Source: Synechococcus sp. LA31
Lineage (GTDB): Bacteria > Cyanobacteriota > Cyanobacteriia > PCC-6307 > Cyanobiaceae
Length of the DNA stretch: 64,000 bases
Assembly: GCF_018502385.1 (NCBI RefSeq)
Contig: NZ_CP075523.1
Coordinates: 620,001 to 684,000, forward strand
Direction: 5' to 3'
Positions 46,963-55,767 of the stretch are shown one piece after another. A program made the translations under genes and the position numbers. The first letter of the stretch is position 1. Each line of letters starts with the position of its first letter. A model generated the notes under the pieces. That model searched no databases. It was not told the origin of the DNA and worked only from the letters and a program-made list of their open reading frames with translations.

Positions 46963-47625
46963 TCAGGCCGCCTGGCCCCGCGATAGCCAGCGCAAACTTT
47001 CCCGCAGCCAGGCATCCGCATCGCCACCTTCCAAACTCTGCAAGCTCGCTACGGCTCTGAGGGCCCTGTTGACCTCCAGCGCTTCATAGCCAAGTGCTGT
47101 GAGGGTGAGACTGACCTCACTGCGCACATCGTCTTGCAGATCGGCCTGATCAGTGCGGGCCGCGAGCTCTAAATCGGCTTGATCTGCCATTCCCAGGGCA
47201 CCGGAGTAGCGCTCCTGCAGGCGGGTACGCAGCTCCACCGCTAGCCGCTCCGCTGTGCGTTTGCCCACACCGGGGGCCTGGGACAACAACCTCAGATCGG
47301 CCTGGACGATCGCTCTGACCAGCTCCTCGCAGCTGAGCTGGCCGAGTAGCCCTAGCGCCATCTGCGGGCCCACCCCGCTCACCGCCACCAGCTCCCGGAA
47401 TAGATCCCGCTCTGCTCGGCCGGCGAAGCCATAGAGCGTCCAGGCGTCGTCGCGGATCACCTGGTGGATGTGCAGCCTCAGATCGCTGCCGCTCTCCCCC
47501 AGTTGCTCCCATTGGCGACGCGGCAGCTGCACCTCATAGCCCACACCACCGCACACCAGCAGGGCACCACAGCGGCTGCTCTGCTGCCAGCGATCAGCGA
47601 GTTGCCCTTGCAGCCAGCCGATCAT
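46963..47625 (-). CDS. ruvA: Holliday junction branch-migration protein RuvA
   Basis: 220 residues from ATG 47625. N-terminal MIGWLQGQLADRW, beta-barrel, helix-hairpin-helix region VSGVGPQMALGLLGQLS and LLSQAPGVGKRTAERLAVELR, and a C-terminal domain that contacts RuvB (VSLTLTALGYEALEVNRAL). Its start codon lies back to back with the lipoprotein gene on the plus strand. Confidence 0.96.
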   Translation of the reverse strand: MIGWLQGQLADRWQQSSRCGALLVCGGVGYEVQLPRRQWEQLGESGSDLRLHIHQVIRDDAWTLYGFAGRAERDLFRELVAVSGVGPQMALGLLGQLSCEELVRAIVQADLRLLSQAPGVGKRTAERLAVELRTRLQERYSGALGMADQADLELAARTDQADLQDDVRSEVSLTLTALGYEALEVNRALRAVASLQSLEGGDADAWLRESLRWLSRGQAA

Positions 47626-47647
47626 GGGAGCACTTCCAATGCCACCC

Positions 47648-48115
47648 ATGCTGCCCGGTCCGACAACCCTGTTCCCGCCGCTGCAAGCTCTGCGCCGGGT
47701 TGTGGCCCTGCTGCTCAGTCTTGTGCTCAGTTTCAGCCTGAGTGCCTGTGGCGGAGGCCAGCCCTCTCAGAAGGTGTTGCTCTCAGCCCTATCGCTGCAG
47801 ATCGATCTCACCCAGCGCTCCATCGCCGATGCCCTGCAGCTCACCAGTGCCGATGGCAAGCCCCAAGTGAGCCGAGTGCGTGTGGAGTCGCAACAGGCGA
47901 TGGCGATCGGCGGCAGCAAAGGCCTGCATCTCACCGGTCGTTTCGATTGGCGCCTGCCCGGCGATCCGATCCGGGTGGACAGCGCCTTTGATCTCTATTT
48001 GCAGCGTGGGGAGCGTGGCCAGAGCTGGCGGTTGGCACGACCCACCGGCAGCAGCAATGGCACCACCCAGGACTGGCTGATTGATCCGCTGCCGCTCAAG
48101 GGCGAGAGCGCCTGA
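47648..48115 (+). CDS. Lipoprotein of unknown function
   Basis: About 155 residues from ATG 47648 (ATG 47639 and 47624 in frame; the latter overlaps the ruvA start). Signal peptide with lipobox SLSACGGG, then a beta-rich domain LSALSLQIDLTQRSIADALQL and GRFDWRLPGDPIRVDSAFDLYLQRGERGQSWRL. No family recognised. The 3' end overlaps the convergent DMT transporter by 20 nt. Confidence 0.75.
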   Translation: MLPGPTTLFPPLQALRRVVALLLSLVLSFSLSACGGGQPSQKVLLSALSLQIDLTQRSIADALQLTSADGKPQVSRVRVESQQAMAIGGSKGLHLTGRFDWRLPGDPIRVDSAFDLYLQRGERGQSWRLARPTGSSNGTTQDWLIDPLPLKGESA

Positions 48116-48992
48116 GGCTCAGCAGTGTGGCGGCCAGCACCAGTCCCGCCGCCATGGCTGTATCGGGATCAAGGGCTTCGCCGAAGAACAGCCAGCCCCA
48201 TAGGGCCGCCATCGGCACCTGTCCATAGCTGAGAGCTGTGGCCCGCGCCGCTGGCATCCCGAGCAGACCGTTCGTCACCCCCAGTTGCCCCAGCTGCGTG
48301 AACAGGCCGACCCCCACCAGAGCCAGCGCCTCCCAGGCGGTCGGCCACACCGGCTGCAGCATCACCAGGGGGGCTGTCAGCAGCAGCCCCACCAGCGGGA
48401 AATAAAACACGATCACCAGCGGGTGCTCCGTGCGTCCCAGGGCGCGCACGCTCACATAGGCGCAGGCCGACAGCACCGCTCCGGCAATGGCCAGCAGCAC
48501 CCCTGCCACGGGTAGTGGCGTTGCTGTGGCCCCCAGCAGTGCCGCTAGCGGCCCCAGCATTCCCGCCAGTTCCGTGGGGTTGCTGAGCACCACCACCGCC
48601 ATCCAACCCAGCAGGGCCGCCAGCAGGATGCGCGGCCCCACCCTCTCGCGCAGCAGCAGCCAGGCCAGCAGTGCGGTGAACGTGGGCTGTAAATACTGCA
48701 ACACCGTGGCAGCCGCCAGCGGCAGCTGCGCCAGTGCTGCGAACACACACAAGAGAGCGCCGGTGCCGATCACCCCGCGCAGCACCAGGAGCCCGCGCCG
48801 CTTGCCCCAGGGGTTGAGCCTGGCCTGACGCAGCATGACGACGCTCAGCAGCAGGCTCACGGCTGAGCGAGCCAGAACCACCTCCGCCACCGGGATGCGG
48901 TCTCCCACCGCCTTCACACACACGCCCATCAGGCTGAAACTGATGGCGCTGGACAGCATCCATAGGGCAGGCCTGCCATCCTGAAGCCGCAC
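48096..48992 (-). CDS. EamA/DMT-family transporter
   Basis: About 298 residues with ten hydrophobic helices in two EamA repeats (MLSSAISFSLMGVCVKAVGDRIPVAEVVLARS at the start, AYVSVRALGRTEHPLVIVFYFPLVG in the second half). It resembles RhaT-type/SAM or metabolite exporters of unknown substrate. Start GTG 48992 or ATG 48959; the frame extends to 49175 only as a shadow of dnaG. Divergent from dnaG. Confidence 0.88.
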   Translation of the reverse strand: MRLQDGRPALWMLSSAISFSLMGVCVKAVGDRIPVAEVVLARSAVSLLLSVVMLRQARLNPWGKRRGLLVLRGVIGTGALLCVFAALAQLPLAAATVLQYLQPTFTALLAWLLLRERVGPRILLAALLGWMAVVVLSNPTELAGMLGPLAALLGATATPLPVAGVLLAIAGAVLSACAYVSVRALGRTEHPLVIVFYFPLVGLLLTAPLVMLQPVWPTAWEALALVGVGLFTQLGQLGVTNGLLGMPAARATALSYGQVPMAALWGWLFFGEALDPDTAMAAGLVLAATLLSLRRSRP

Positions 48993-49005
48993 CCGTGCGC
49001 GCAGC

Positions 49006-51114
49006 GTGTCAGCTCCTCGCCTCCACCCCCGCACGATCGAGGCCGTTAAGGAACGCGCTGACATCGTTGATGTGGTGGGCGAGCACGTGGTGCTCAAGAA
49101 GAAGGGACGCGAGTTCGTCGGCGTCTGTCCGTTCCACGACGACAAATCGCCGTCGATGACGGTGTCGCCGGCCAAGCAGTTCTACTACTGCTTCTCCTGT
49201 GGTGTCGGCGGGAATGCCATCAAATTCCTGATGGAGCTGCAGCGCCAGAGTTTCAGCGATGTTGTGCTGGAGCTGGCCCGCAAATACCAGCTGCCGGTGG
49301 AAACCCTGGAGGGGCCGCAGCAGGAGCGGTTGCGGCAGCAACTCTCGCGTCGCGACCAGCTCCATAAGGTGCTGGCGCTGGCGGCGGGATGGTTTCGCAG
49401 CCAGCTGCGCAGCCCTGAAGGCGCTTCGGCCTTGGCTTATTTGCGTGAGCAGCGGGGGTTGAGCGAAACCACCCTGGAGAGCTTTGGCCTTGGCTATGCG
49501 CCTGAGCGCTGGGATGGGCTGCTCAGCCACCTGCAGCAGGTGGAGGGCTTTGCCCCTGAATTGCTGGAGGCAGCAGGCCTGGTGGTGCCGCGGCGCGGTG
49601 GCGACGGCTTCTACGACCGCTTCCGCCACCGGGTGATGGTGCCCATCTGCGACCGGCAGGGCCGGATCATCGGCTTCGGTGGCCGCAGCCTCGATGGCGG
49701 TGAACCCAAATATCTGAACTCTCCGGAAACGGAGGTGTTTGAGAAGGGCAAGCACCTCTTCGGTCTCGATAAGGCGGTCAATGCCATCCGTAAGGACGAT
49801 CGTGCGGTGGTGGTGGAGGGCTATTTCGATGTGATTGCCCTGCATGCCGCCGGCATCCCCAATGCGGTGGCGGCCCTGGGCACCGCCCTGAGCAGCCAAC
49901 AGATCACCCAGCTCTGCCGCTGCTGCGATGGCAAGCGCCTGATCCTCAATTTCGACACCGACCGCGCTGGGGTGCGCGCCGCCCAGCGGGCCATCGGTGA
50001 GGTGGAGCAGCTGGCGCTGCAGGGTCAGCTGGAACTGCGGGTGCTGCACCTACCGGCCGGTAAAGACCCCGATGAGTTTTTGAAGGAGCATGGGGCTGGG
50101 GAGTACCGCTCCCTGCTGGATCAGGCGCCCCTGTGGCTCGACTGGCAGATCGATCAGGTGCTCGAGGGCCGTGATCTGGCCCGATCCGATCAGTTCCAGC
50201 AATCGGTGAGCGAGCTGGTGGTGCTGCTGGGCAAGCTGCCCGCCAGTGCCGTGCGCTCCCGCTACCTGCAGCAGGTGGCCGAGCGGCTCAGCGGCGGCCA
50301 GGCCCGCCTGGCTCTGCAGCTGGAAGACGACCTACGCCAGCAGGTGAAAGGCCAGCGCTGGCATGGCCGCTCCCAGCGTTGGGAACAACCCGGTGAGGCG
50401 GGCCTGCGGGAGCGGGCTGAAGCGGAGTTGCTGCGGCTGTACTTGCATTGCCCCAGCCACCGCGGCGCGATTCGCGCCGAGCTGCGCCGCCGTGAACTCG
50501 ACGATTTCGCCATCGCCCATCACCGCCAGCTCTGGGCCGCGATCAGCGCCCTGGAGGAGGACAACCTCGGTGTGGGCCGGCTTGAGGCGATTAATCGCGG
50601 CGTTGATTCCGGCTCGGATCTGGCCAATCTTGAGCTGCCGCGGCTGCTCTCTGATCAACTCCTACTCAGCGACGCCGAAGCACCTTCCGACCTGCCAACC
50701 CGGCTGACACCGCTCCTGGAGCCGAGCGACGTTCAGCGCCTTGCCCTGGCCAACCCTCTGCTGCAATTACGCGGCGCCACGGCATCACTGGAGCGGCAGC
50801 GCAGTCTCAAGCGCTGCCGCCACCTCCTGAACGCCTGGAGTGCCCAGCGGCTGGAAACGCTGGAGCGCTGTATTGCCCGTCTTCTGGAGGAGGGCCATGC
50901 CACCGCCGAGCCAGCCCCCAGTAGCGCCCTGCAACCCATAGCCCTCGACATGGAAGCGCGCATCGAGGCGATGTTTGCTGACCTCAACGTTGATGCCCTG
51001 CGCTTTCAGGAGCTCTATTACAACGAGCGTCAGCACATCGCCCATCTCGATCAGCAGCGCCGCGCTGGCTTTGAAGATGTGCTGCAGGAGCACGCGGATT
51101 CGCTCACAGTTTGA
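49006..51114 (+). CDS. dnaG: DNA primase
   Basis: 702 residues from GTG 49006. N-terminal CHC2 zinc finger VCPFHDDKSPSMTVSPAKQ with FSCG (C-x2-H-x17-C-x2-C), a catalytic core with GFGGRSLDGGEPKYLNSPET, TOPRIM glutamate in VVEGYFDVIALHAAG and DTDRAG, then a C-terminal helicase-binding region. It makes RNA primers for replication. Confidence 0.97.
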   Translation: MSAPRLHPRTIEAVKERADIVDVVGEHVVLKKKGREFVGVCPFHDDKSPSMTVSPAKQFYYCFSCGVGGNAIKFLMELQRQSFSDVVLELARKYQLPVETLEGPQQERLRQQLSRRDQLHKVLALAAGWFRSQLRSPEGASALAYLREQRGLSETTLESFGLGYAPERWDGLLSHLQQVEGFAPELLEAAGLVVPRRGGDGFYDRFRHRVMVPICDRQGRIIGFGGRSLDGGEPKYLNSPETEVFEKGKHLFGLDKAVNAIRKDDRAVVVEGYFDVIALHAAGIPNAVAALGTALSSQQITQLCRCCDGKRLILNFDTDRAGVRAAQRAIGEVEQLALQGQLELRVLHLPAGKDPDEFLKEHGAGEYRSLLDQAPLWLDWQIDQVLEGRDLARSDQFQQSVSELVVLLGKLPASAVRSRYLQQVAERLSGGQARLALQLEDDLRQQVKGQRWHGRSQRWEQPGEAGLRERAEAELLRLYLHCPSHRGAIRAELRRRELDDFAIAHHRQLWAAISALEEDNLGVGRLEAINRGVDSGSDLANLELPRLLSDQLLLSDAEAPSDLPTRLTPLLEPSDVQRLALANPLLQLRGATASLERQRSLKRCRHLLNAWSAQRLETLERCIARLLEEGHATAEPAPSSALQPIALDMEARIEAMFADLNVDALRFQELYYNERQHIAHLDQQRRAGFEDVLQEHADSLTV

Positions 51115-51148
51115 GCTTCGGTCGTCCCAGCTCTGTTAAGACATAGCT

Positions 51149-51433
51149 ATGCCTTTTTCCCCCATCCGCCGCGTGATCGGCGTTTGCCTGGTTGCCACTG
51201 CTGCCTCTGCCTTTTCCCCTCCTGCCCAGGCCAGCATGATCAATCAGATCATTTTCAAAAAGTGCTCTGAGGCCATGGCCGACGACTTCAAGAAGGCCGG
51301 CAAGACACCACCTGAAGGCATGGTGACCGACACCTGCAATTGCGTGGTGGAGCAGATGGGCAAGCGCCAGACCATCGAACAGGCCAAAACCTTCTGCAGT
51401 CAGCAGAGCATTCAGAAATACGGCCAGTCCTGA
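51149..51433 (+). CDS. Small exported cysteine-containing protein
   Basis: 94 residues from ATG 51149: signal peptide (VIGVCLVATAASAFSPPAQA), then a 65-residue mature domain with four cysteines (KKCSEAM, TCNCVVEQM, TFCSQQS) that could form two disulfides. Sequence just upstream (TTAAGACATAGCT) may include a -10 element. Family not recognised; small secreted Cys proteins of this type recur in picocyanobacteria. Confidence 0.7.
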   Translation: MPFSPIRRVIGVCLVATAASAFSPPAQASMINQIIFKKCSEAMADDFKKAGKTPPEGMVTDTCNCVVEQMGKRQTIEQAKTFCSQQSIQKYGQS

Positions 51434-51436
51434 TCG

Positions 51437-52714
51437 TTAGCGGGCCCAGGCCGTCGGCAGATCACTGAGCCGGGTGGTGGCTGCGCGCGACAGCTGCTCG
51501 CGCCGCATCATCCAGCCAGGTGAGAGGCCACAGGCGGCCCATTGCACTGCACCGCGGCCATAGCGGCGGTTGAGCCCATCGATGCTCTGCATCAGGGCTG
51601 CCCGCCTCTGCTGCTCCTGCTCGGGTAGCGGTGCCAGCAGATGGTGTTGCAGCTGTTCCTGGCTCTGCAGCTCCTGCAGCAGCACCCCCGCCTTGGCAAA
51701 GCGTTTGTGGGGCTGGTAGATCACCGCCACCAGAGGCAGGGCGGCCTGTAGCAGCACGGCTGTGTCATTGCTGGCCACCGCCAGGGCGGTGCTGGCGGCC
51801 TGGCTGTAGAAGCCGGCGCTAAAGGGGCTGGTGCGGGCAAAGATCGTGAGCCGGCCGCTGCACTGCTGCTGGCGACGTAGTTTCTCGGCCGCCCGCACCA
51901 CGTAGGTGGCTACGGCCTGGCGCAGTTCTTCTTCGCTCAGGATCGTCCGGCTGAAGCTGCGGCTCACGCAGGTTTCCCGCTTGGCGCTGGGCCCCTGCTC
52001 GAGGGGCAGGCAGCTCACTCCCTGTAGTTCCAGCTGTAGCCGTAAGCCCACCACCCCGGCCTTGGCCCGCAGCTCGCCACTCGCCATGTCGCGCAGCTGG
52101 CGGGCATTAGCGATGCCCCGCAGACGGCACCAACGGCTCAGTTGGCGACCCACCCCCCAGATCTCCTCCACGGGGGTGAGCTCCAGCCAGGGATCGGGGT
52201 TGGCTTCGCGGCCCAGATCAAACACGCCGGCGTGGCGCCGATCCCCCTTGGCGATGCGGTTGGCCAGTTTGGCCAGCACCTTGCTGGAGGCCAGGCCGAT
52301 GGCGATCGGCAGGCCCAGGTTGTGGCGGATGCGGCTGCGCAGCTCTGCGGCCCAGGCGCTGAGGTCGCCGTGGCGCGGGCGCGGTAGCCGCGCGAAGGCT
52401 TCATCGATCGAATACACCTCCAGCTCCGCCACAAACGGCTCGAGGCTGCTCATCAGCCGCTGGCTCATGTCGCCGTAGAGGGCGTAGTTGGAGCTGCGCA
52501 CCACCACGCCGTGTTGGGCCAGCTGCGCTGCGATCTGGAAATAGGGCTTGCCCATGCCGATGCCCAGCTGCCGCGCTTCGCTGCTGCGCGACACCACGCA
52601 GCCGTCGTTGTTGGAGAGCACCACCACCGGCCGGCCGATCAGGGCCGGATCGAAGGCCTGCTCGCAGGAGGCGTAGAAGTTGTTGGCGTCGATCAGCGCC
52701 AGCACATCAGCCAT
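51437..52714 (-). CDS. umuC: Translesion DNA polymerase V catalytic subunit (Y family)
   Basis: 425 residues from ATG 52714 (ATG 52729 in frame). ALIDANNFYASCEQAFDP and SIDEAFARL contain the catalytic acidic residues; VVVLSNNDGCVVSRSSEARQLGIGMG is the UmuC signature; little-finger and C-terminal UmuD-contact regions follow. It copies damaged DNA during the SOS response. Its start overlaps the umuD stop, giving umuDC. Confidence 0.95.
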   Translation of the reverse strand: MADVLALIDANNFYASCEQAFDPALIGRPVVVLSNNDGCVVSRSSEARQLGIGMGKPYFQIAAQLAQHGVVVRSSNYALYGDMSQRLMSSLEPFVAELEVYSIDEAFARLPRPRHGDLSAWAAELRSRIRHNLGLPIAIGLASSKVLAKLANRIAKGDRRHAGVFDLGREANPDPWLELTPVEEIWGVGRQLSRWCRLRGIANARQLRDMASGELRAKAGVVGLRLQLELQGVSCLPLEQGPSAKRETCVSRSFSRTILSEEELRQAVATYVVRAAEKLRRQQQCSGRLTIFARTSPFSAGFYSQAASTALAVASNDTAVLLQAALPLVAVIYQPHKRFAKAGVLLQELQSQEQLQHHLLAPLPEQEQQRRAALMQSIDGLNRRYGRGAVQWAACGLSPGWMMRREQLSRAATTRLSDLPTAWAR

Positions 52715-53147
52715 GGCGCGTGAGGGCATGGATCACGTGGATCGCCACGCCCCAGATCTGCACGTCGCCGCATTGATGGAGCTCCAGGGGCGGATAGGCG
52801 CTGTTGGCCGCCTCCAGCCGCAGTCGGCCGTGGTAGCGCACTAGGCGTTTGAGGGTGAAGGCGCCATCGAGCACCGCCACCACGATCAGGCCGGGCCGGG
52901 GCTCCAGGCTGCGGTCCACCACCAGCAGATCGCCGTGCTGAATGCCGGCGTCGATCATCGAATCGCCGCTCACCCGCAGAAAAAAGGTGCTGCTCGGGTG
53001 CCGGATCAGGGCCTCGTTGAGGTCGATGCCCACATCGATGTAGTCGTCGGCCGGGCTGGGAAAGCCTGCGGCCACGGTGCTGCTGGCCAGGGGTAGCCGC
53101 AGCGGTATGCACTGGTTCTGCAGGGCGCCGATTAGCAGGAGCGACAC
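52707..53147 (-). CDS. umuD: DNA polymerase V accessory protein, LexA-like autoprotease
   Basis: 146 residues. Self-cleavage site Ala27-Gly28 in AAGFPSPADDYID, catalytic Ser63 (GDSMIDAGI) and Lys100 (FTLKRLV), the S24 family dyad. After RecA-stimulated cleavage UmuD' joins UmuC. The cyanobacterial-type LexA box at 53179-53192 lies 31 nt upstream of the start, consistent with SOS control. Confidence 0.94.
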   Translation of the reverse strand: MSLLLIGALQNQCIPLRLPLASSTVAAGFPSPADDYIDVGIDLNEALIRHPSSTFFLRVSGDSMIDAGIQHGDLLVVDRSLEPRPGLIVVAVLDGAFTLKRLVRYHGRLRLEAANSAYPPLELHQCGDVQIWGVAIHVIHALTRHG

Positions 53148-53178
53148 AGATAGAACTCAGCGACACATCGAACACGAT

Positions 53179-53192
53179 AGTTCAGATGTACT
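53179..53192 (-). promoter_or_regulatory. Putative LexA (SOS) operator of umuDC
   Basis: AGTACATCTGAACT on the minus strand, one mismatch from the cyanobacterial LexA consensus RGTACNNNDGTWCB. It lies between umuD and the divergent hydrolase gene, 31 nt from the umuD start. Assignment by motif only. Confidence 0.6.
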
Positions 53193-53265
53193 GCTTGGGG
53201 CTGTGGTCGCTTCGGGGTGTGCTGGTCAGAATCGGTGCATTCTTGGGTTTTCGGTGGTGCGCGTG

Positions 53266-54402
53266 GTGAAGGTGAAGGTGCAGGTAGCGGTGTGGCGCCG
53301 GCGTGCTCTTGGTGTGATCAGTGCTCTGGGGGTGCTGGCTGGTTCATCCCTGCCGGCGCAGGCCTGCACCAGTTTTGTGCTCAAGGGCTCCGATGGCGGC
53401 CGCGTCTACGGGCGCACCATGGAGTTTGGGCAGCCGCTGGGCAGCCAGGCCGTGCTGATTCAGCGCGGCACGCCCCTACGTGGCAACGGACCCGATGGAG
53501 GTGTCGGAAACGGTCTGCAGTGGACCAGCCGCTATGCCGTGGTTGGCCTCAATGCTCTGGGTCTCAACGATGTGGTCCCCGATGGCATGAATGAAAAGGG
53601 TCTGGCGGGTGGCTTGCTCTACTTCGCCGGCTATGCCCAATTTCAGAGCGTTCCCTCTGGCGAGACCAAGCGATCGATCAATAGCGCTCAGTTGCTCACC
53701 TATGTGCTCACTAACTTCGCCACGATCGATGAGGTGAAGCGCGGTTTGCCGCAGGTGCTTGTCAATGGTGCTGCGGTCAAGGTGTTCGGTGGACCGTTGC
53801 CGATCCATATGACCTTGCACGACCGCAGTGGCAAGAGTCTTTCGGTGGAATACATCAAGGGTGAGCTCACCATGATGGATAACCCCACCGGCACTTATAC
53901 CAACGATCCGCCCTTCCCGTATCACCTGGCTGCAGCAGGCAACTACGCCAATCTCAGCGCCATGCCACCGGCTGAACTCACGGTGAATGGCCTGAAGCTT
54001 CCGCCGGCCAGCACCGGTGGCGGCTTGCATGGCCTGCCTGGTGATTTTCTCTCGACATCTCGCTTCATTCGCGCGCTGATGCTGAGCCATTTCGCCCCTC
54101 GTAATCTCACTACACAACAGCAAGTGGGCACTGCTTTCCGCCTGCTGGGTCAGTTTGATCTGCCGCCAGGAAGCATTTTGCTGCCTCCCGGTGGTTCCTT
54201 CGGAGGTGCGGGCTCAGCAACCACGTATGAGATCACCGAATGGTCGGTGGTGGCGGATCAGAAAAATCTCGTCTACTACGTCCAGACTTACGAGAATCCG
54301 GCCCTGCGCACGCTCAACTTTGATCAGCTGCCCCTCGATGGTGGTGCGATCAAGGTGATGCCGTTGGATCAGCCGGTTGAGGTCACGGTGCTCAAACCCT
54401 GA
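53266..54402 (+). CDS. Exported Ntn-hydrolase, choloylglycine hydrolase/penicillin acylase family
   Basis: About 378 residues from GTG 53266 (several GTGs from 53254 are possible). A signal peptide ending AQA is followed immediately by CTSFVLKGSDGGRVYGRTMEFG, so cleavage would expose the N-terminal nucleophile Cys; the R-x-M-(E/D) segment is the family active-site motif. Family members cleave linear amides such as bile salts, penicillin V or acyl-homoserine lactones; environmental homologues may quench quorum signals. Substrate unknown. Divergent from umuD; the frame open upstream to 53077 is non-coding. Confidence 0.88.
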   Translation: MKVKVQVAVWRRRALGVISALGVLAGSSLPAQACTSFVLKGSDGGRVYGRTMEFGQPLGSQAVLIQRGTPLRGNGPDGGVGNGLQWTSRYAVVGLNALGLNDVVPDGMNEKGLAGGLLYFAGYAQFQSVPSGETKRSINSAQLLTYVLTNFATIDEVKRGLPQVLVNGAAVKVFGGPLPIHMTLHDRSGKSLSVEYIKGELTMMDNPTGTYTNDPPFPYHLAAAGNYANLSAMPPAELTVNGLKLPPASTGGGLHGLPGDFLSTSRFIRALMLSHFAPRNLTTQQQVGTAFRLLGQFDLPPGSILLPPGGSFGGAGSATTYEITEWSVVADQKNLVYYVQTYENPALRTLNFDQLPLDGGAIKVMPLDQPVEVTVLKP

Positions 54403-54411
54403 GTGCTGAGC

Positions 54412-54831
54412 TCAGTCTTCGTCGTCGCCTTCCAGCAAAAGTTGTTGGAAGGCGGTGTAGAGCTCAAGCTCCTCGCTGTTGGTGGGTGGGCGGCGCTGGC
54501 GGTTGGGGCGCAGTTCGTGACTGGTGCCGCGAGGCTGTAGCCCGGGTGTCGCGCTGGGTCGCTCGGTGTTCTGCCGCTGCATCGCCTGGCGCTGGCGTTG
54601 CTGATCGGCCTCCGCTTGACGCAGCCGATCCATCAGATGCGGTGGCACGCTGCCATCAGGGCTAACCTGCATCAGCTCGCGGAACAGGGCCTGGGGGTCG
54701 GTCTCCGTTTCCACCCGGTGGCGTTTCTGGCTGGCCGGGGCCTCGCGGGTCGTTTCTGGCTTTGGTAGGGGTTTGGGCAGGCTGCGGCCCAGCTGCTGCA
54801 GGCGCTCAAGGCTGCGGGCGTCAAAACTCAT
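54412..54831 (-). CDS. Hypothetical protein, 139 aa, charged
   Basis: Gln/Arg/Glu-rich soluble protein: SLERLQQLGRSLPKPLPKPE at the start, TDPQALFRELMQVSPDGSVPPHLMDRLRQAE in the middle and an acidic end LYTAFQQLLLEGDDED. Mostly disordered or helical. No family recognised. It is 12 nt downstream of the pentapeptide-repeat gene on the same strand. Confidence 0.65.
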   Translation of the reverse strand: MSFDARSLERLQQLGRSLPKPLPKPETTREAPASQKRHRVETETDPQALFRELMQVSPDGSVPPHLMDRLRQAEADQQRQRQAMQRQNTERPSATPGLQPRGTSHELRPNRQRRPPTNSEELELYTAFQQLLLEGDDED

Positions 54832-54843
54832 GGCGTAGGGGCG

Positions 54844-55350
54844 TTAGCCGCACTCGAGTGTGTCGCGGGTGTTGCGGCCAGTGCTGGGGTTGGTGCCGCT
54901 GGCGCTAGCGCAGAGGGTTTTCAGCACGTCGCCGCGGAAGGGCACATTGGTGAAATCGGCCCCTGCGATCTGCACGTTGTTGAAGCGGGTGTTGAAGGCA
55001 AAGGCGTTCTCGAGCACGGCGTTGCGCAGATCCGTGCCCTCGAGCACGGCCGAGTCGAGGGTTGCGTCGGTGAGGTCGGTGTCGGAAAGGTTGGCATCCT
55101 GCAATTTGGCACCGAACAGGCTGGCGCCGCGCAAATCTGCGCCATGAAAGTCGGCCTCCCTCAGGTTGGTGAGATTGAAGGTGGCCCCGCGCAGGTCAAC
55201 GCCGGCGAAGTCGTGCCCGATCAACACCTGCTTGGCGTAATCCATCGCGGCCTCCACAGCCGGTGGCGTCAGCAGCAGTGCCGCTGGGAGCCAGAGCGCG
55301 AGCACGGGCATCAGCAGGCGCTTCAACAGAGGTTGCAGCAGGCGGCCCAT
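54844..55350 (-). CDS. Pentapeptide-repeat protein, probably lumenal
   Basis: 168 residues from ATG 55350: signal sequence (LLMPVLALWLPAALLLTPPAVEA), then A(D/N)LxX repeats (DFAGVDLRGATFNLTNL and on to about residue 135) that form a right-handed beta-helix, and a short C-terminal tail with two cysteines (TLCAS, LECG). It resembles thylakoid-lumen pentapeptide proteins of cyanobacteria and chloroplasts, function unknown. The in-frame extension to 55437 is not supported. Confidence 0.85.
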   Translation of the reverse strand: MGRLLQPLLKRLLMPVLALWLPAALLLTPPAVEAAMDYAKQVLIGHDFAGVDLRGATFNLTNLREADFHGADLRGASLFGAKLQDANLSDTDLTDATLDSAVLEGTDLRNAVLENAFAFNTRFNNVQIAGADFTNVPFRGDVLKTLCASASGTNPSTGRNTRDTLECG

Positions 55351-55491
55351 CACAACGGGATCAGGTTGAGCAACCCTAAGCAGGCTGTCGCGATCACCAC
55401 CGCGACTCCATGAGCGCTCCCCTAATCTCCAGCTCAATGCATCGCTGGGTGCAGCTCCTCAGGTCGCCGGATCGAACAGCGAGCGTTCGCG

Positions 55492-55722
55492 ATGGGCAAT
55501 CCGATCGACATCGACACCTTTCTGGCCCGAGCCCGGGCCCGTTTCGGCGATCGCTACGACTACGGCGAGATCGTTTACAAGAGCTTCAAAACGCCGATCA
55601 AGATTCGCTGTCGCGAGCATCCGGTGCGACTGATCTCGATCACACCGGAGCGCCATCTGGTGACGACCGGCGGCTGCAAATACTGCCTGCGGGCCTTGCG
55701 AGGTCAGTTGCCGGGCGAGTGA
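55492..55722 (+). CDS. Small zinc-ribbon-like protein (DUF723-type)
   Basis: 76 residues: FLARARARFGDRYDYGEIVYKSFKTPIKIRC-type sequence, then CREHP and GGCKYC. The F-x-RA-x-x-x-G-x-x-YDY-x-x-x-x-Y pattern and the C-x3-H/C-x2-C metal site match DUF723-like domains, usually found in phage and endonuclease-associated proteins. Here it is a stand-alone domain 45 nt upstream of the YraN-like gene. About 140 nt of upstream sequence (55351-55491) shows no other gene. Confidence 0.65.
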   Translation: MGNPIDIDTFLARARARFGDRYDYGEIVYKSFKTPIKIRCREHPVRLISITPERHLVTTGGCKYCLRALRGQLPGE

Positions 55723-55767
55723 GCGTGAGCAGGGGAATCCTCAGCTCAGCAGTTCACTGCCGCAGAT

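Noticed and set aside
49003-49175. N-terminal extension of the EamA transporter to 49175
   Set aside because: It runs through the dnaG start and zinc finger on the other strand and has no transporter-like sequence.
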